Counted from the stretch's first letter, positions 35,629 to 47,567 are shown. The stretch is 64,000 nucleotides of DNA from Micromonospora sp. HM5-17 (GCF_003762835.1 NZ_RJWA01000002.1:1-64000), one strand, 5' to 3'. Translations and numbers: made by a program. Notes: a model not told the origin generated them from the sequence alone.

Positions 35629-37563
35629 ATGACGAGACCCACACCAGAGACCCTGGCCAACAGCGTGCGCCGGCACCGGCCCGCCGTGGTCGAGGGTGAT
35701 CCCTCCGACCAGCATCACCGTCGACCCCGGGCCGGCGCGGCCGGCGACCCGGGCGCGCCGCTCGCCGAGTCACCGGCCCGCACCTCCGCCGTCGGCGGCC
35801 GGGCGGTGGCGCCGGTCGCGGTCACCGGCGCCGGCGCGCTGGTGAAGTCGCTGGAGGCGCTCGGGGTCGAGGTCGCGTTCGGTATCCCGGGCGGCGCCAT
35901 CCTGCCGGCGTACGACCCGCTCTACGACTCGTCGATGCGGCACATCCTGGTCCGTCACGAGCAGGGCGCCGGACACGCCGCGACCGGGTACGCCCAGGCG
36001 ACCGGCAAGGTGGGGGTCTGCATCGCCACGTCCGGGCCCGGCGCGACCAACCTCGTGACCCCGATCGCCGACGCGTACATGGACTCGGTGCCGATCGTGG
36101 CGATCACCGGCCAGGTCGCCAGGCCGATGATCGGCTCGGACGCCTTCCAGGAGGCCGACATCCAGGGGATCACCCTGCCGATCACCAAGCACAACTACCT
36201 GATCCAGACGGCGGACGAGATCCCCCGGGTCCTGGCCGAGGCGTTCCACCTGGCGGCGACCGGCCGGCCCGGGCCGGTGCTGGTCGACATCCCCAAGGAC
36301 GTCCTCCAGGCGCAGACCACCTTCAGCTGGCCGCCGACCCTCGAACTGCCCGGCTACCGGCCCACCCTGCACCCGCACGGCAAGCAGATCCGGGAGGCGG
36401 CCCGGCTGATGACCACCGCCCGGCGTCCGGTGCTGTACGTCGGCGGTGGTGTGCTGAAGGCCGGCGCCACCGAGGGGCTGCGCCAGCTGGCGGAGCTGAC
36501 CGGGATCCCGGTGGTCACCACCCTGATGGCCCGGGGCGCCTTCCCGGACTCGCACCCGCAGCACCTCGGCATGCCGGGCATGCACGGCACCGTGGCCGCG
36601 GTCTACGCGCTGCAGAAGGCGGACCTGATCGTGGCGCTCGGCGCCCGGTTCGACGACCGGGTCACCGGCCGGCTCGACTCCTTCGCCCCGGGGGCGGCGG
36701 TGGTGCACGCCGACATCGACCCGGCCGAGATCGGCAAGAACCGCGCGGCGGACGTGCCGATCGTCGGCGACGCCCGGTACGTCATCGACGAGCTGATCGA
36801 GGCGATCCGGGCGGCCACCAGCGGTCAGCCCGGCGGGACCGCCGACCGTACGGAGTGGTGGGCGCAACTGAACGACCTGCGCAAACGCTATCCGCTCGGG
36901 TACGACGAGCCGACCGACGGCACCCTCGCCCCGCAGTACGTCATCGAGCGGCTGGGCGCGATCGTCGGCCCGGACGCGATCTACGTGGCCGGGGTGGGCC
37001 AGCACCAGATGTGGGCCTCCCAGTTCATCTCGTACGAGAAGCCGTACACCTGGCTGAACTCCGGCGGCCTCGGCACCATGGGGTACGCCGTGCCGGCGGC
37101 GATGGGCGCGAAGGTCGGCAAGCCGGAGACCACGGTCTGGGCGATCGACGGCGACGGCTGCTTCCAGATGACCAACCAGGAGCTGGCGACCTGCGCCCTG
37201 GAGGGGATCCCGATCAAGGTTGCCGTGATCAACAACGGCAACCTCGGCATGGTCCGGCAGTGGCAGACGCTCTTCTACGGTGAGCGCTACTCCAACACCG
37301 AACTCGGCACCCACAAGCACCGGATCCCGGACTTCGTGAAGCTGGCCGAGGCGCTGGGCTGCGTCGGGCTGCGTTGCGAGAGCAAGGCCGACGTGGACCG
37401 GACCATCAAGGCCGCGATGGAGATCAACGACGCGCCGGTGGTCGTCGACTTCGTGGTCGGCAAGGACGCGATGGTCTGGCCGATGGTCGCCGCCGGCACC
37501 AGCAACGACGAGATCATGTTCGCCCGCGGGGTCCGCCCGACCTTCGACGACGACGAGCTGTGA
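35629..37563 (+). CDS. ilvB: Acetolactate synthase, large subunit
   Basis: The 644-residue ThDP enzyme condenses pyruvate with pyruvate or 2-oxobutyrate, the first shared step to Val, Leu and Ile. Seen are [30 protein letters not shown] with the catalytic Glu, [22 protein letters not shown], and the ThDP motif [18 protein letters not shown]. The first 65 residues form a Pro/Ala-rich, apparently disordered extension before the core. The [12 protein letters not shown] start is conventional; GAAGG lies upstream. It heads ilvB-ilvN-ilvC behind the attenuator. Confidence 0.96.
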   Translation: MTRPTPETLANSVRRHRPAVVEGDPSDQHHRRPRAGAAGDPGAPLAESPARTSAVGGRAVAPVAVTGAGALVKSLEALGVEVAFGIPGGAILPAYDPLYDSSMRHILVRHEQGAGHAATGYAQATGKVGVCIATSGPGATNLVTPIADAYMDSVPIVAITGQVARPMIGSDAFQEADIQGITLPITKHNYLIQTADEIPRVLAEAFHLAATGRPGPVLVDIPKDVLQAQTTFSWPPTLELPGYRPTLHPHGKQIREAARLMTTARRPVLYVGGGVLKAGATEGLRQLAELTGIPVVTTLMARGAFPDSHPQHLGMPGMHGTVAAVYALQKADLIVALGARFDDRVTGRLDSFAPGAAVVHADIDPAEIGKNRAADVPIVGDARYVIDELIEAIRAATSGQPGGTADRTEWWAQLNDLRKRYPLGYDEPTDGTLAPQYVIERLGAIVGPDAIYVAGVGQHQMWASQFISYEKPYTWLNSGGLGTMGYAVPAAMGAKVGKPETTVWAIDGDGCFQMTNQELATCALEGIPIKVAVINNGNLGMVRQWQTLFYGERYSNTELGTHKHRIPDFVKLAEALGCVGLRCESKADVDRTIKAAMEINDAPVVVDFVVGKDAMVWPMVAAGTSNDEIMFARGVRPTFDDDEL

Positions 37564-37576
37564 GGGCTGCGAAGAG

Positions 37577-38092
37577 ATGAGCAAGCACACCCTGTCCGTG
37601 CTGGTGGAGAACAAGCCCGGGGTCCTGGCCCGGGTGAGTGGTCTCTTCTCCCGCCGCGGGTTCAACATCGACTCGCTCGCGGTCGGGGAGACCGAGATCC
37701 CGGAGATCTCCCGGATCACCATCGTGGTCAACGCCGAGACCTCGCCGTTGGAGCAGGTGACCAAGCAGCTCAACAAGCTGGTCAACGTGCTGAAGATCGT
37801 CGAGCTGGACCCGGCGGTCTCGGTCGCCCGGGAGCTGCTGCTGGTCAAGGTCCGGGCCGACCGGACGCAGCGCTCCCAGGTGCTGGAGACGGTGAACCTG
37901 TTCCGCGCCCGGGTGGTCGACGTCGCACCGGACACCCTCACGATCGAGGCGACCGGTACCGCTGACAAGCTGGACGCGCTGCTGCGCGATCTCGAACCGT
38001 TCGGAATCAAGGAAATGGTGCAGTCGGGCCTGGTGGCCATCGGGCGGGGGTCCCGGTCGATCACCACCGGCGCGGCGCTGCGGGCGGCCTGA
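37577..38092 (+). CDS. ilvN: Acetolactate synthase, small regulatory subunit
   Basis: The 171-residue protein begins with an ACT domain (LSVLVENKPGVLARVSGLFS, GFNIDSLAVGETE), the valine-binding feedback module, and ends with the C-terminal activation domain. It lies 13 nt after ilvB. It activates IlvB and confers inhibition by branched-chain amino acids. Confidence 0.96.
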   Translation: MSKHTLSVLVENKPGVLARVSGLFSRRGFNIDSLAVGETEIPEISRITIVVNAETSPLEQVTKQLNKLVNVLKIVELDPAVSVARELLLVKVRADRTQRSQVLETVNLFRARVVDVAPDTLTIEATGTADKLDALLRDLEPFGIKEMVQSGLVAIGRGSRSITTGAALRAA

Positions 38093-39175
<1,083 letters not shown>

Positions 39176-39206
39176 GCGCGGGCGTTCCGGCCCGAGTCAC
39201 GGGTGC

Positions 39207-39240
39207 GGCCGGAGCCGGGGCCACGGCCCCGGCTCCGGCC
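39207..39240 (+). terminator. Strong hairpin after ilvC
   Basis: GGCCGGAGCCGGGGCC (39207-39222) pairs perfectly with its complement at 39225-39240. It lies 32 nt after the ilvC stop codon with no T-run, as is common for actinobacterial terminators. The rest of 39176-39472 holds no gene; a TAGGGT hexamer at 39461-39466 sits 6 nt before the mpgS ATG and is a likely -10 box for a leaderless transcript. Confidence 0.75.
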
Positions 39241-39472
39241 GGCGTTCGTGGCCCGGTGCCCGCCGCCGGGTCCGGTTTTCCACGCGTCGACCCTGGCCCG
39301 GGCGGGGAGGGAGCGCGGCGGGCGCGCCGACCGGTACCCCGGCGCCGGGGCGGGGTCGCGCACGTTACCGGATCATTGCCGGTCGGTGTCCGGTGATCGC
39401 CGTCACCGTCAGCGGCGGGAAATGCGTGGTGGTTACGGGCCGTTAGCGCGCGGGCTCGGGTAGGGTCGCCGC

Positions 39473-40717
39473 ATGCGACTGGAGCTATCGCACCGTACTG
39501 AGCGTTTCGGCGCCGTTCGCATCCACGAACTTCAGCGCGTCATACAGTTGGACTCGGGTGATGCCACCGGGGCAACCGGTGACGGCATAGTCACGCAGGC
39601 CGCGATGCGCGCGATCGAGCGGCAGATGGTCATCGTCATTCCCTGCATGAATGAGACACGCAGAGTAATCGAGGGCGTGCTCTCGGGGATACCGCACGAC
39701 TGTCTGATCGTGCTCGTCTCGAACAGCGCTCGCCAGCCGGTCGATCGGTACGAGATCGAGGCGCAGACGCTGGAGCAGTTCTGCCGGGCCGCCGAGCGGC
39801 CGGCGATCATCGTGCACCAGCGGGATCCGGGGGTGGCCGCCGCGTTCAAGGCGGCCGGCATGCCGGAACTGATCGACGACGACGGTCTGGTCCGCACCGG
39901 CAAGGGCGAGGCGATGCTGATCGGCATGGCGGTGGCCGCGCTGACCGGTCGCACCTACCTCGGCTACATCGACGCCGACAACTACGTCCCCGGCGCCGTC
40001 CACGAGTACGTCAAGGTCTACGCCGCCGGTCTGCACCTGGCGGCCAACCCGTACGCGATGGTCCGGATCTCCTGGCACTCCAAGCCGAAGCTCCGGGACG
40101 GGCGGCTCTTCTTCAGCCGCCGCGGCCGTAGCTCCGAGATCACCAACGAGTTCCTCAACCGCCTGGTGGCGGAGTACTCCGGGTTCGGCACGGAGGTGAT
40201 CGCGACCGGCAACGCCGGCGAGCACGCCCTCAGCCTCGACCTGGGGCTGCGGATGCGGCTGGCCGGCGGGTTCGCCGTGGAGCCGTTCGAGTTCGTGGAG
40301 CTGTTCGAGCAGTTCGGCGGCGTGCTCGACACCGCACATCCGGAGGTCATGGCGAGTTCGGTGCCGGTGCTGCAGATCGAGACCCGCAACCCGCACTTCC
40401 ACGACAACAAGGGCGAGGAGCACGTCCAGGGCATGCGGATGCAGGCGCTGAACGTCCTCTACCACTCGCCGATCGCGCTGCCCCCGGTCCGGCAGGCGAT
40501 TCTCGACTTCATGACCGCCCAGAACGCGCTCGCCCCGGGCGAGGAGCCGCCCCGGGAGCGGATCTACCCACCGGTCGGCTCGCTCGCCCTCGACCTGCTT
40601 CGGGAGAGCCTCGAGAACGAGGCGGACACCTTCCGCCAGCTCGGTTCCGCCACGCTGGTGGCCCGGCCACGGCCGCGCCCGTCCCTGGCGGAGCCGCAGG
40701 TGGTCACCTCGGCCTGA
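39473..40717 (+). CDS. mpgS: Mannosyl-3-phosphoglycerate synthase-like glycosyltransferase (GT55)
   Basis: The 414-residue protein begins MRLELSHRTERFGAVRIHE and contains IVIPCMNETRRVIEGVL, YIDADNYVPGAVHEYVKVY with the DxD metal site, and GTGKGEA-type active-site residues, as in GT55 mannosyl-3-phosphoglycerate synthases. These transfer mannose from GDP-mannose to 3-phosphoglycerate in mannosylglycerate synthesis, a compatible solute or precursor of polymethylated glycans. No phosphatase (mpgP) is adjacent, so dephosphorylation must be done elsewhere. A glucosyl donor cannot be excluded. Confidence 0.88.
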   Translation: MRLELSHRTERFGAVRIHELQRVIQLDSGDATGATGDGIVTQAAMRAIERQMVIVIPCMNETRRVIEGVLSGIPHDCLIVLVSNSARQPVDRYEIEAQTLEQFCRAAERPAIIVHQRDPGVAAAFKAAGMPELIDDDGLVRTGKGEAMLIGMAVAALTGRTYLGYIDADNYVPGAVHEYVKVYAAGLHLAANPYAMVRISWHSKPKLRDGRLFFSRRGRSSEITNEFLNRLVAEYSGFGTEVIATGNAGEHALSLDLGLRMRLAGGFAVEPFEFVELFEQFGGVLDTAHPEVMASSVPVLQIETRNPHFHDNKGEEHVQGMRMQALNVLYHSPIALPPVRQAILDFMTAQNALAPGEEPPRERIYPPVGSLALDLLRESLENEADTFRQLGSATLVARPRPRPSLAEPQVVTSA

Positions 40718-40933
40718 GCCGCGGCGACCTCGGCGACCACGGAGGGCGGAACGATCCGTGTCTCGCTGTGAGGGCACTCACGTGGGTCCCCGGCGCGGGC
40801 GGACAGCCCGACGCATACGATCGGCAGACAGGTGCGTCCGCACCGTGTAAGGACGACCGACTGGCGGAGCGCGGGACGCAGCGCGGCGCCCACGTGGCCG
40901 CAGACCTCGCCCGGACGACACATTCGAGGACCA

Positions 40934-42535
40934 ATGACTCCCGTCGTACTGATCGCTGAAGAGCTCGCTCCCGCCGCCCTCGACGTGCTCGCGCACGACT
41001 TCGACGTACGCCACGTCGACGGCACCGACCGCCCCGCGCTGCTCAGCGCGCTCGCCGAGGCCGACGCGCTCATCGTGCGCAGCGCCACCCAGGTCGACGC
41101 CGAGGCCATCGCCGCGGCACCACGGCTCAAGGTGATCGCCCGGGCCGGCGTGGGGCTGGACAACGTCGAGGTGGCGGCGGCCACCGCCCGGGGCGTGATG
41201 GTGGTCAACGCCCCCACCTCGAACATCGTCTCCGCCGCGGAGCAGGCCGTCGCCCTGCTCCTCGCGGTCGCCCGCAACACCGCGAGCGCCAGCGCCGCCC
41301 TCAAGGCGGGGGAGTGGAAGCGGTCGAAGTACACCGGGGTCGAGATCCAGGGCAAGACGGTCGGCGTGGTCGGCCTCGGCCGGATCGGGGTCCTCTTCGC
41401 GCAGCGGATGGCGGCGTTCGGGACCCGGCTGATCGCGTACGACCCCTACGTGCAGCCCGCCCGCGCGGCGCAGCTCGGCGTCCGGCTGGTCGGGCTGGAG
41501 GAGCTGCTGCGGGAGAGCGACTTCATCTCGATCCACCTGCCGAAGACCCCGGAGACGGTCGGCCTGATCGGCGAGAAGGAGCTGGCTCTGGTCAAGCCCG
41601 GGGTCCGGATCATCAACGCGGCGCGGGGCGGTCTGATCGACGAGCAGGCCCTGGCCAACGCGATCGCCGAGGGTCGGGTCGCCGGTGCCGGGTTGGACGT
41701 CTACGCCAAGGAGCCCTGCACCGCCTCGCCCCTCTTCGCCTTCGACAACGTCGTCGCCACGCCCCACCTGGGCGCCTCGACCGTCGAGGCGCAGGACAAG
41801 GCCGGGCTCGCGGTGGCCCGCAGCGTGAAGCTCGCCCTCCAGGGCGAGTTCGTGCCGGACGCGGTCAACGTGCAGGCCGGCGGGGTGGTTGCCGAGGACG
41901 TCCGACCGCTGCTGCCGTTGGCGGAGAAGCTGGGCAAGGTCTTCACGGCGGTGGCCGGCGGGGTTGCCGCCAGCGTCACCGTCGAGGTCCGGGGCGAGAT
42001 CGTCGCCAACGACGTCTCGGTGCTCAAGCTCGCCGCCACCAAGGGGATCTTCGCCTCGGTGGTCGAGGAGCAGGTGACGTACGTCAACGCGCCGCTGCTG
42101 GCCGCCGACCGTGGGGTCACGGTGGAGCTGACCACGCACGCGGAGACGACCGAGCACACGAACCTGGTGACCGTGCACGGGGCGCTGCCGGACGGCCGCA
42201 CCGTCCGGGTCAGCGGCACCGTCGTGCACAGCGGTACCCGGGACGCCATCAGGCTGACCGAAGTGGACGGTTTCGACCTGGAGCTGGGCGCCGACGGCAT
42301 CCTGCTCTTCTTCCGTTACGCCGACCGTCCCGGTGTGGTCGGCACCGTCGGCTCGATCCTCGGCGAGGCGGGCGTCAACATCGCCGCCATGCAGGTGGCC
42401 CGGCGGGAGGCGGGCGGTGAGGCGCTGATGACCCTCACCGTCGACTCGGCGGTCGCCGCGGACCTGCTCGGGTCGGCGGCGGACGCGATCGGCGCGGTGG
42501 CGGCGAGCGCGGCCGACCTGCGCGACGAGGTCTGA
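40934..42535 (+). CDS. serA: D-3-phosphoglycerate dehydrogenase
   Basis: The 533-residue enzyme oxidises 3-phosphoglycerate in the first step of serine synthesis. The NAD domain has VGLGRIGVLFAQRM, catalytic Arg/Glu/His segments (NAARGGLIDEQ, TPHLGAST), and the long type's extra ASB domain plus a C-terminal ACT domain (FRYADRPGVVGTVGSILG) for serine feedback. The ATG at 40934 gives the standard start; GAGGA is close upstream. In the 216-nt gap before it, GTGAG-N4-CTCAC at 40768-40781 repeats the dyad arms seen at 29108-29195. Confidence 0.95.
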   Translation: MTPVVLIAEELAPAALDVLAHDFDVRHVDGTDRPALLSALAEADALIVRSATQVDAEAIAAAPRLKVIARAGVGLDNVEVAAATARGVMVVNAPTSNIVSAAEQAVALLLAVARNTASASAALKAGEWKRSKYTGVEIQGKTVGVVGLGRIGVLFAQRMAAFGTRLIAYDPYVQPARAAQLGVRLVGLEELLRESDFISIHLPKTPETVGLIGEKELALVKPGVRIINAARGGLIDEQALANAIAEGRVAGAGLDVYAKEPCTASPLFAFDNVVATPHLGASTVEAQDKAGLAVARSVKLALQGEFVPDAVNVQAGGVVAEDVRPLLPLAEKLGKVFTAVAGGVAASVTVEVRGEIVANDVSVLKLAATKGIFASVVEEQVTYVNAPLLAADRGVTVELTTHAETTEHTNLVTVHGALPDGRTVRVSGTVVHSGTRDAIRLTEVDGFDLELGADGILLFFRYADRPGVVGTVGSILGEAGVNIAAMQVARREAGGEALMTLTVDSAVAADLLGSAADAIGAVAASAADLRDEV

Positions 42536-42899
42536 CCGGCAGGGGCGGGTTTCACGGCGGCGCGATCGGCGGTGCCCCGCGGGGGACACCGCCACCGGCC
42601 CCGGTGGACACGCGGAACTGTGGCTCTTGCGAGGAATCACGTACGGTCGATAGCGTGTTGACGCGGATACCCGGCGAGTTCCTGGGCGCGGACTCGTCTT
42701 CGGGTGATGAGGCGTCGCGCCGGCCGGGCCATCAGCACCCCCGTGTGCGCGAGCCACGCGCACTCGTCGCTGATCGGCCCCCGCGGTCGTTGCCGAGACC
42801 GCGGGGGCCGATCGCGTGTCTTCGGCCGATCACCCGGACGGGACCGGCGCGGTGCTCCCCGAGCGCGGGCGCGGGTGGGGGCGGCGTCTCTCGGTTCGG
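42536..42899. terminator. Intergenic region with a 17-bp hairpin between convergent serA and apbE-like genes
   Basis: GATCGGCCCCCGCGGTC (42772-42788) pairs perfectly with 42797-42813 around an 8-nt loop. No T-run follows on either strand, yet its position between convergent genes suggests bidirectional termination. The segment 42640-42770 has short open frames on the plus strand but no gene I can support. Confidence 0.6.
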
Positions 42900-43760
42900 T
42901 CAGCGCGCGGCGGCGAAGAGGACCCGGTAGCCGTCCGCGGTGGGGAACCAGTCGAGTCCGGCCCGGCCGGCGGCGAAGAGCGCGGTGGCGTAGCCGTCGG
43001 CGACGGCGAGGTCCGGGCCGATCACCGTCGCGGCGACCAGCCGGTTCGCCGGCTGTCCGGTGTGCGGGTCCACGACGTGGTCGCGACGGCCGGCGACCCC
43101 GGAGGTGCCGATCGCCCCCGAGGTCAGCTCCAGCAGCATCGGCGGGCGGTGCCCGTCGGTCGGGTGGTGTACGGCGATCCGCCACGGGCCGCCGTGCGGC
43201 GCGTGCCCGCGTACCGTCAGGTCGGCGCCGCAGACGACGGCGTAGTTCTCGACCCCGGCGGCGCGTAGCCGCGCCGCCGCCCGCTCGACCGCCCAGCCTC
43301 CGAGCAGGCCACCGGGGTCGAAGCCGCCGGGGACCGCCCAGGCGTCGAACCAGCCGTCGGTGGCGGCCCGCATCGCCGCGCACCGGGCCACGATGTCGGC
43401 CAACGGTGGGTACGCGTCGGCGCTGATCTCGCCCCGGCGCAGCCGCGACACCAGGCTGGCGGGTCGGGCCGGGCTGTAGGTCAGGTCGATCGCCCGCAAC
43501 TCGGCGACCGCGTCGCGCAACGCCTCGCCGATCTCCCGCCGGCCGAGCGTGCCCGCGCCGTTGAGGATCATCGTGTACTCGGCGATCGAGGTCCGTACGG
43601 TGTGCCGGGCGACCACCCGGTCGGCCAGGCTCGTACCCGGTCGGTCGTGCCGCCGGCCGGCGCCCAGCCGCAGGTCCGGCCGACCTCGCCCGCCCGCGGG
43701 GGCCGGGAGTCCGCCCCGGCGGCGCTGACCGCGGCCCCGGCCGTTCCCCGGGACCCGCAT
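42900..43760 (-). CDS. ApbE-like FAD:protein FMN transferase
   Basis: The protein of about 286 residues has the ApbE core: GGFDPGGLLGGWAVERAA, GADLTVRG, IGTSGVAGRRDHVVDPHTG and VADGYATALFAAG. Such enzymes move FMN from FAD onto Thr of flavoprotein targets, with Mg2+. The usual GGG-D motif is changed to CGADL, so activity is not certain. The start is uncertain: ATG at 43760 follows AGGGGGC at good spacing, while ATGs at 43781 and further upstream are possible. No signal peptide is obvious and no partner flavoprotein lies nearby. Confidence 0.78.
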   Translation of the reverse strand: MRVPGNGRGRGQRRRGGLPAPAGGRGRPDLRLGAGRRHDRPGTSLADRVVARHTVRTSIAEYTMILNGAGTLGRREIGEALRDAVAELRAIDLTYSPARPASLVSRLRRGEISADAYPPLADIVARCAAMRAATDGWFDAWAVPGGFDPGGLLGGWAVERAAARLRAAGVENYAVVCGADLTVRGHAPHGGPWRIAVHHPTDGHRPPMLLELTSGAIGTSGVAGRRDHVVDPHTGQPANRLVAATVIGPDLAVADGYATALFAAGRAGLDWFPTADGYRVLFAAAR

Positions 43761-44004
43761 GCCTGCCCCCTGGAACCTCATCTTCCCCCCTGGATCCAGA
43801 TTCCCCGGCCGCCCCTCCGGCCCCCTGCGGCACACCATAGGGAGCGAAGATGGTTGCTCCATGAGTGCCACCTGAGAAGATCCTGAGTGTCCGGGGTTCC
43901 CATGAATGTCCCGGGGTTCTCAAATAGCGGGAGAGACGTACCGGGAAACGGGACGGTCCCTTAACGTTCCCTAGACACGAACGAGGCGGCAAAGGAGCTG
44001 GACA

Positions 44005-45042
44005 GTGGCGGTGGCCCGAATCGCGGTGGTGGCTGGTGACGGCATCGGGCCGGAGGTGGTCGCCGAGGCCCGCAAGGTGATCGACGCGGTGCTGCCCGGT
44101 GTCGAGGCCACCGAGTACGACCTCGGCGCGGCACGCTACCACCGGACCGGTGAGGTGCTGCCGGACTCGGTCCTCGCCGAGTTGGCCCAGCACGACGCCA
44201 TCCTGCTCGGGGCGGTCGGTGATCCCAGTGTGCCGCCCGGGGTGCTGGAGCGTGGTTTGCTGCTCAGGCTCCGCTTCGACTTCGACCAGTACGTCAACCT
44301 CCGTCCCGCCCGGCTCTGGCCCGGCGTCACCGGTCCGCTGGCCAGCGTGAAGCCCGGTGAGATCGACCTGGTGGTGGTCCGGGAGGGCACGGAGGGGCTC
44401 TACGCCGGCGCCGGTGGCACGCTGCACCGGGACAGCCCGGCCGAGGTGGCGACGGAGGAGAGCCTGAACACCCGGCACGGCGTCGAGCGGGTGATCCGGG
44501 ACGCCTTCGCCCGCGCCACGCGGCGCGAGCGGCGCAAGGTCACCCTGGTGCACAAGACCAACGTGCTGACCCACGCCGGCTCGCTCTGGTCCCGGACGTT
44601 CGCCGCGGTCGCGGCCGAGCACCCGGATGTCGAGACCGAGTACCAGCACGTCGACGCCGCCGCGATGTTCCTGGTCACCCAGCCGCAGCGGTACGACGTG
44701 GTGGTCACCGACAACCTGTTCGGCGACATCCTCACCGACATCGCCGCCGCCGTCACCGGCGGGATCGGCCTGGCCGCCAGCGGCAGCATCAACCCGGAGC
44801 GGATCCACCCGTCCATGTTCGAACCGGTGCACGGCTCCGCCCCGGACATCGCCGGCCAGGGCGTGGCGGACCCGGTCGCGGCGGTGCTCTCCGCCGCGCT
44901 GCTCCTCGACCACCTCGGCCACCCCGAGGCGGCTCGTCGAGTAACCGAGGCGGTCGCCGCCGAGCTGGCGTCCCGGGGTCCCAACTCGGTGCGGCGGACC
45001 GCCGAGATCGGCGACCGGATCGCCGCGCACGCGGCGGGCTGA
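44005..45042 (+). CDS. leuB: 3-isopropylmalate dehydrogenase
   Basis: The 345-residue enzyme oxidatively decarboxylates 3-isopropylmalate in leucine synthesis. It shows [17 protein letters not shown], the NAD- and substrate-contact segments [39 protein letters not shown] and [14 protein letters not shown]. The GTG at 44005 is set by AAAGGAG just upstream. Related tartrate dehydrogenases share the fold, but the neighbourhood supports leuB. Confidence 0.93.
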   Translation: MAVARIAVVAGDGIGPEVVAEARKVIDAVLPGVEATEYDLGAARYHRTGEVLPDSVLAELAQHDAILLGAVGDPSVPPGVLERGLLLRLRFDFDQYVNLRPARLWPGVTGPLASVKPGEIDLVVVREGTEGLYAGAGGTLHRDSPAEVATEESLNTRHGVERVIRDAFARATRRERRKVTLVHKTNVLTHAGSLWSRTFAAVAAEHPDVETEYQHVDAAAMFLVTQPQRYDVVVTDNLFGDILTDIAAAVTGGIGLAASGSINPERIHPSMFEPVHGSAPDIAGQGVADPVAAVLSAALLLDHLGHPEAARRVTEAVAAELASRGPNSVRRTAEIGDRIAAHAAG

Positions 45043-45455
45043 CCCCGGCGCGTCCGCTGCCGGGCGGGCCCGCCGAGACGTGGTCGGTCCAGACCGGGCC
45101 GGAGACTCCACCGGAGCCGGCCGGCCCGACGCTCACCGCGCGAGCCGGGCGGTGTCGCCGCAGGCCCCGCCCGCGCCGGGGCCGCGGCGTCGACGCGTGG
45201 TGGCGGACGAGTCCGGCACCCCGGGCGAGCACGACCGGCCCGGCGGGCGAGCGGCGGGGCCCGTCCGGCACCGATGGGCTGCGAATCCGTGGCACCGATG
45301 GCCGGCCGGACCGCCGGTTCTGGGTGAAGGCGCGGGTGGCGCCGTGGCCGACCGGAGGGTCGAGGTTGAACGACCGTTCGGGGTAAGTTGCAGACACGAC
45401 TTCACTCCGGCACCCCCGACTTCGGGTGCCGGTTCCTTCCACGGAGGGCAGTGCG
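45043..45455. other. Intergenic leuB-ilvE region with a hairpin before ilvE
   Basis: No gene is supported. A perfect 9-bp stem CCGGCACCC/GGGTGCCGG (45408-45432, 7-nt loop) sits 23 nt before the ilvE ATG, ahead of the ACGGAGGG ribosome site. It could be part of an attenuator or a simple 5'-UTR stem; I find no leader peptide rich in branched-chain codons here. Confidence 0.5.
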
Positions 45456-46553
45456 ATGAGCGGTGGTGACAAGCTCGAATTCGAGATCCGTCCGAATCCT
45501 CAGCCGGTAGCCGCCGCCGAGCGCGAGGCGCTCCTGTCCAACCCGGGATTCGGCCGCATCTTCACCGACCACATGGTCACGATCCGGTACGTCGAGGGCA
45601 AGGGCTGGTACGACGCCCGGGTGGAGGCCCGGGCGCCGATCGCGATGGATCCGGCGAGCGCGGTGCTGCACTACGCCCAGGTGATCTTCGAGGGGCTGAA
45701 GGCGTACCACGCGGCCGACGGCGGGGTGACGCTGTTCCGGCCGGAGGCCAACGCGGCGCGGTTCGTCGAGTCCGCCCGCCGGATGGCGATGCCGCCGCTG
45801 CCGAAGCAGGCATTCCTCGACTCGCTCCGGCATCTGATCGAGATCGACCGGGCCTGGCTGCCGACCACCGAGGAGAGCAGCCTCTACCTGCGTCCGTTCA
45901 TGTTCGCCAACGAGGTCTTCCTCGGGGTGCGCCCGGCGCACGAGTACCTCTTCCTGCTGATCGCGTCACCGGTCGGGTCGTACTTCGCCAAGGGCGTGCA
46001 GCCGGTGACGGTCTGGGTGTCGCCGACGTACACCCGGGCGGCGCCGGGCGGCACGGGCGCGGCCAAGTGCGGCGGCAACTACGCCGCCTCGCTGGCGGCC
46101 CAGGCCGAGGCGATCGAGCACGACTGCGACCAGGTCGTCTTCCTGGACGCGGTGCAGCGGCGGTACGTCGACGAACTCGGCGGGATGAACATCTTCTTCG
46201 TCTACGACGACGGCAGCCTGGTGACCCCGCCGCTCGGCGGGACGATCCTGCCCGGCATCACCCGCGACGCCCTGATCACCCTGGCCCGTCAGCAGGGTCG
46301 GACCGTGGTCGAGCGGCCGGTGGCGTTCGACGAGTGGCGGGCCGACGCCGCCAGCGGCCGACTGCGCGAGGTCTTCGCCTGCGGCACCGCGGCGGTGATC
46401 ACGCCGATCGGCCGCGTGCGCTACCCGGACGGGGAGTTCACCATCGCCGACGGCACGCCCGGTGAGATCACCACCGGGTTGCGGCAGACCCTGGTGGACA
46501 TCCAGCGGGGCCGGATCGAGGACGTCAACGGCTGGATCCACCGGATTCCGTGA
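45456..46553 (+). CDS. ilvE: Branched-chain amino acid aminotransferase
   Basis: The 365-residue class IV PLP enzyme catalyses the last step for Val, Leu and Ile. Key segments are [45 protein letters not shown] with the PLP lysine region, and [13 protein letters not shown]. The ATG at 45456 follows ACGGAGGG. It has its own upstream region of about 410 nt. Confidence 0.95.
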   Translation: MSGGDKLEFEIRPNPQPVAAAEREALLSNPGFGRIFTDHMVTIRYVEGKGWYDARVEARAPIAMDPASAVLHYAQVIFEGLKAYHAADGGVTLFRPEANAARFVESARRMAMPPLPKQAFLDSLRHLIEIDRAWLPTTEESSLYLRPFMFANEVFLGVRPAHEYLFLLIASPVGSYFAKGVQPVTVWVSPTYTRAAPGGTGAAKCGGNYAASLAAQAEAIEHDCDQVVFLDAVQRRYVDELGGMNIFFVYDDGSLVTPPLGGTILPGITRDALITLARQQGRTVVERPVAFDEWRADAASGRLREVFACGTAAVITPIGRVRYPDGEFTIADGTPGEITTGLRQTLVDIQRGRIEDVNGWIHRIP

Positions 46554-46644
46554 CCGCTCGGCCCGAGGCCGGGTCCACCCGGCCTCGGGCCGTCCCGGCA
46601 GCGATGCCCCGGCGGTCCGGGCCCGGTTCGGCGGCCGCCCGGGC

Positions 46645-47382
46645 TCAGTTCAGGAGGTGGGCGCGGAGCGCGTCGATCCGGCTCGGGTCGAGCCCGGCGC
46701 CGAGCAGGTACCGCTGGACCGAGCCGTGCCGGTCGCGCAGCTCGGTGAGGAAGAGCCGCATCGCCTCCGCCGGGCAGGCCAGGAACGGGGCCGGGACCGG
46801 GGTCGTGTCGGGCAGGATGGTCGCGAGCCACTCGCTGAGCCGCGCCGACGCCTCGGCGCTCAGCGCGTAGTCGGCGGCGATGGCGTCGTCGGCGACGCCG
46901 AGCAGCGACAGGGTCAGCGCGCAGACCACGCCGGTGCGGTCCTTGCCGGCCACGCAGTGCACCAGCAGCGGGGCGGCCGCGGCGTCGGCGATCACCTCGA
47001 TCGCGGCGGCCAGTCCGGCCGCGCCGATCTCGGCCAGGTCGTGGTACCGGTCGGCCAGGTAGCGGGCCAGCCCGAGATCCTCGGTGTACGGCGTCTCCTC
47101 CCAGAGCGGATGCTCCGGGTGGATGTGTCGGTAGACCAGTCCGGCGTACTCCGGAATTCGACCGTCCCGGCTCACCTCGGAGGGGCGACGCAGGTCGACG
47201 ACGGTGCGGATGCCGAGCGCGCGGAAGGCGGCCTGGTCGACGTCGTCCATCCGGTGCGGCGAGTCTGACCGGTAGAGGCGACCGCGGCGGACCGTCCGGC
47301 CGTCCAGCCCGGGCACCCCGCCCACGTCCCGGAAGTTGACGAGGGTCGTGAAGGTCGTCGCCGGTGCCGGTGCCACGTCCAC
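46645..47382 (-). CDS. Tyrosine/serine protein phosphatase (IphP-type)
   Basis: The protein of about 245 residues has the N-terminal NFRDVGGVPGLDGRTVRRG block and the catalytic P-loop HCVAGKDRTGV (Cys nucleophile, Arg) of bacterial tyrosine-protein or lipid phosphatases such as MptpB. The likely start is GTG at 47382, although the frame extends upstream without an ATG; no strong ribosome site settles it. It diverges from the cimA leader. Substrate is unknown. Confidence 0.83.
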   Translation of the reverse strand: MDVAPAPATTFTTLVNFRDVGGVPGLDGRTVRRGRLYRSDSPHRMDDVDQAAFRALGIRTVVDLRRPSEVSRDGRIPEYAGLVYRHIHPEHPLWEETPYTEDLGLARYLADRYHDLAEIGAAGLAAAIEVIADAAAAPLLVHCVAGKDRTGVVCALTLSLLGVADDAIAADYALSAEASARLSEWLATILPDTTPVPAPFLACPAEAMRLFLTELRDRHGSVQRYLLGAGLDPSRIDALRAHLLN

Positions 47383-47567
47383 CGCAACACCGTACTGCCC
47401 CGGGGCCGGTCGGCCGAGCGGGGAGGATCCCGGGTGCGCGCCGGCGCGGTGGTCGCCGGCTCCCGGGCGGAACGGATCGCCGGGGGAGTCCACGGCGGCG
47501 ACGCCACCGGTCCCGCCATGTGGACTTTCCCTCCCACATCGCCGACGAAGGTGGCAGAGTACCGTCC

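Noticed and set aside
42604-42930. Possible leader peptide or small gene before the 42772 hairpin
   Set aside because: The region lies between convergent genes, has no biosynthetic gene downstream on the plus strand, and no run of identical or related regulatory codons.
45080-45469. 129-codon frame between leuB and ilvE
   Set aside because: Pro/Arg/Gly-rich composition, no ribosome site, no similarity; it overlaps the ilvE start.
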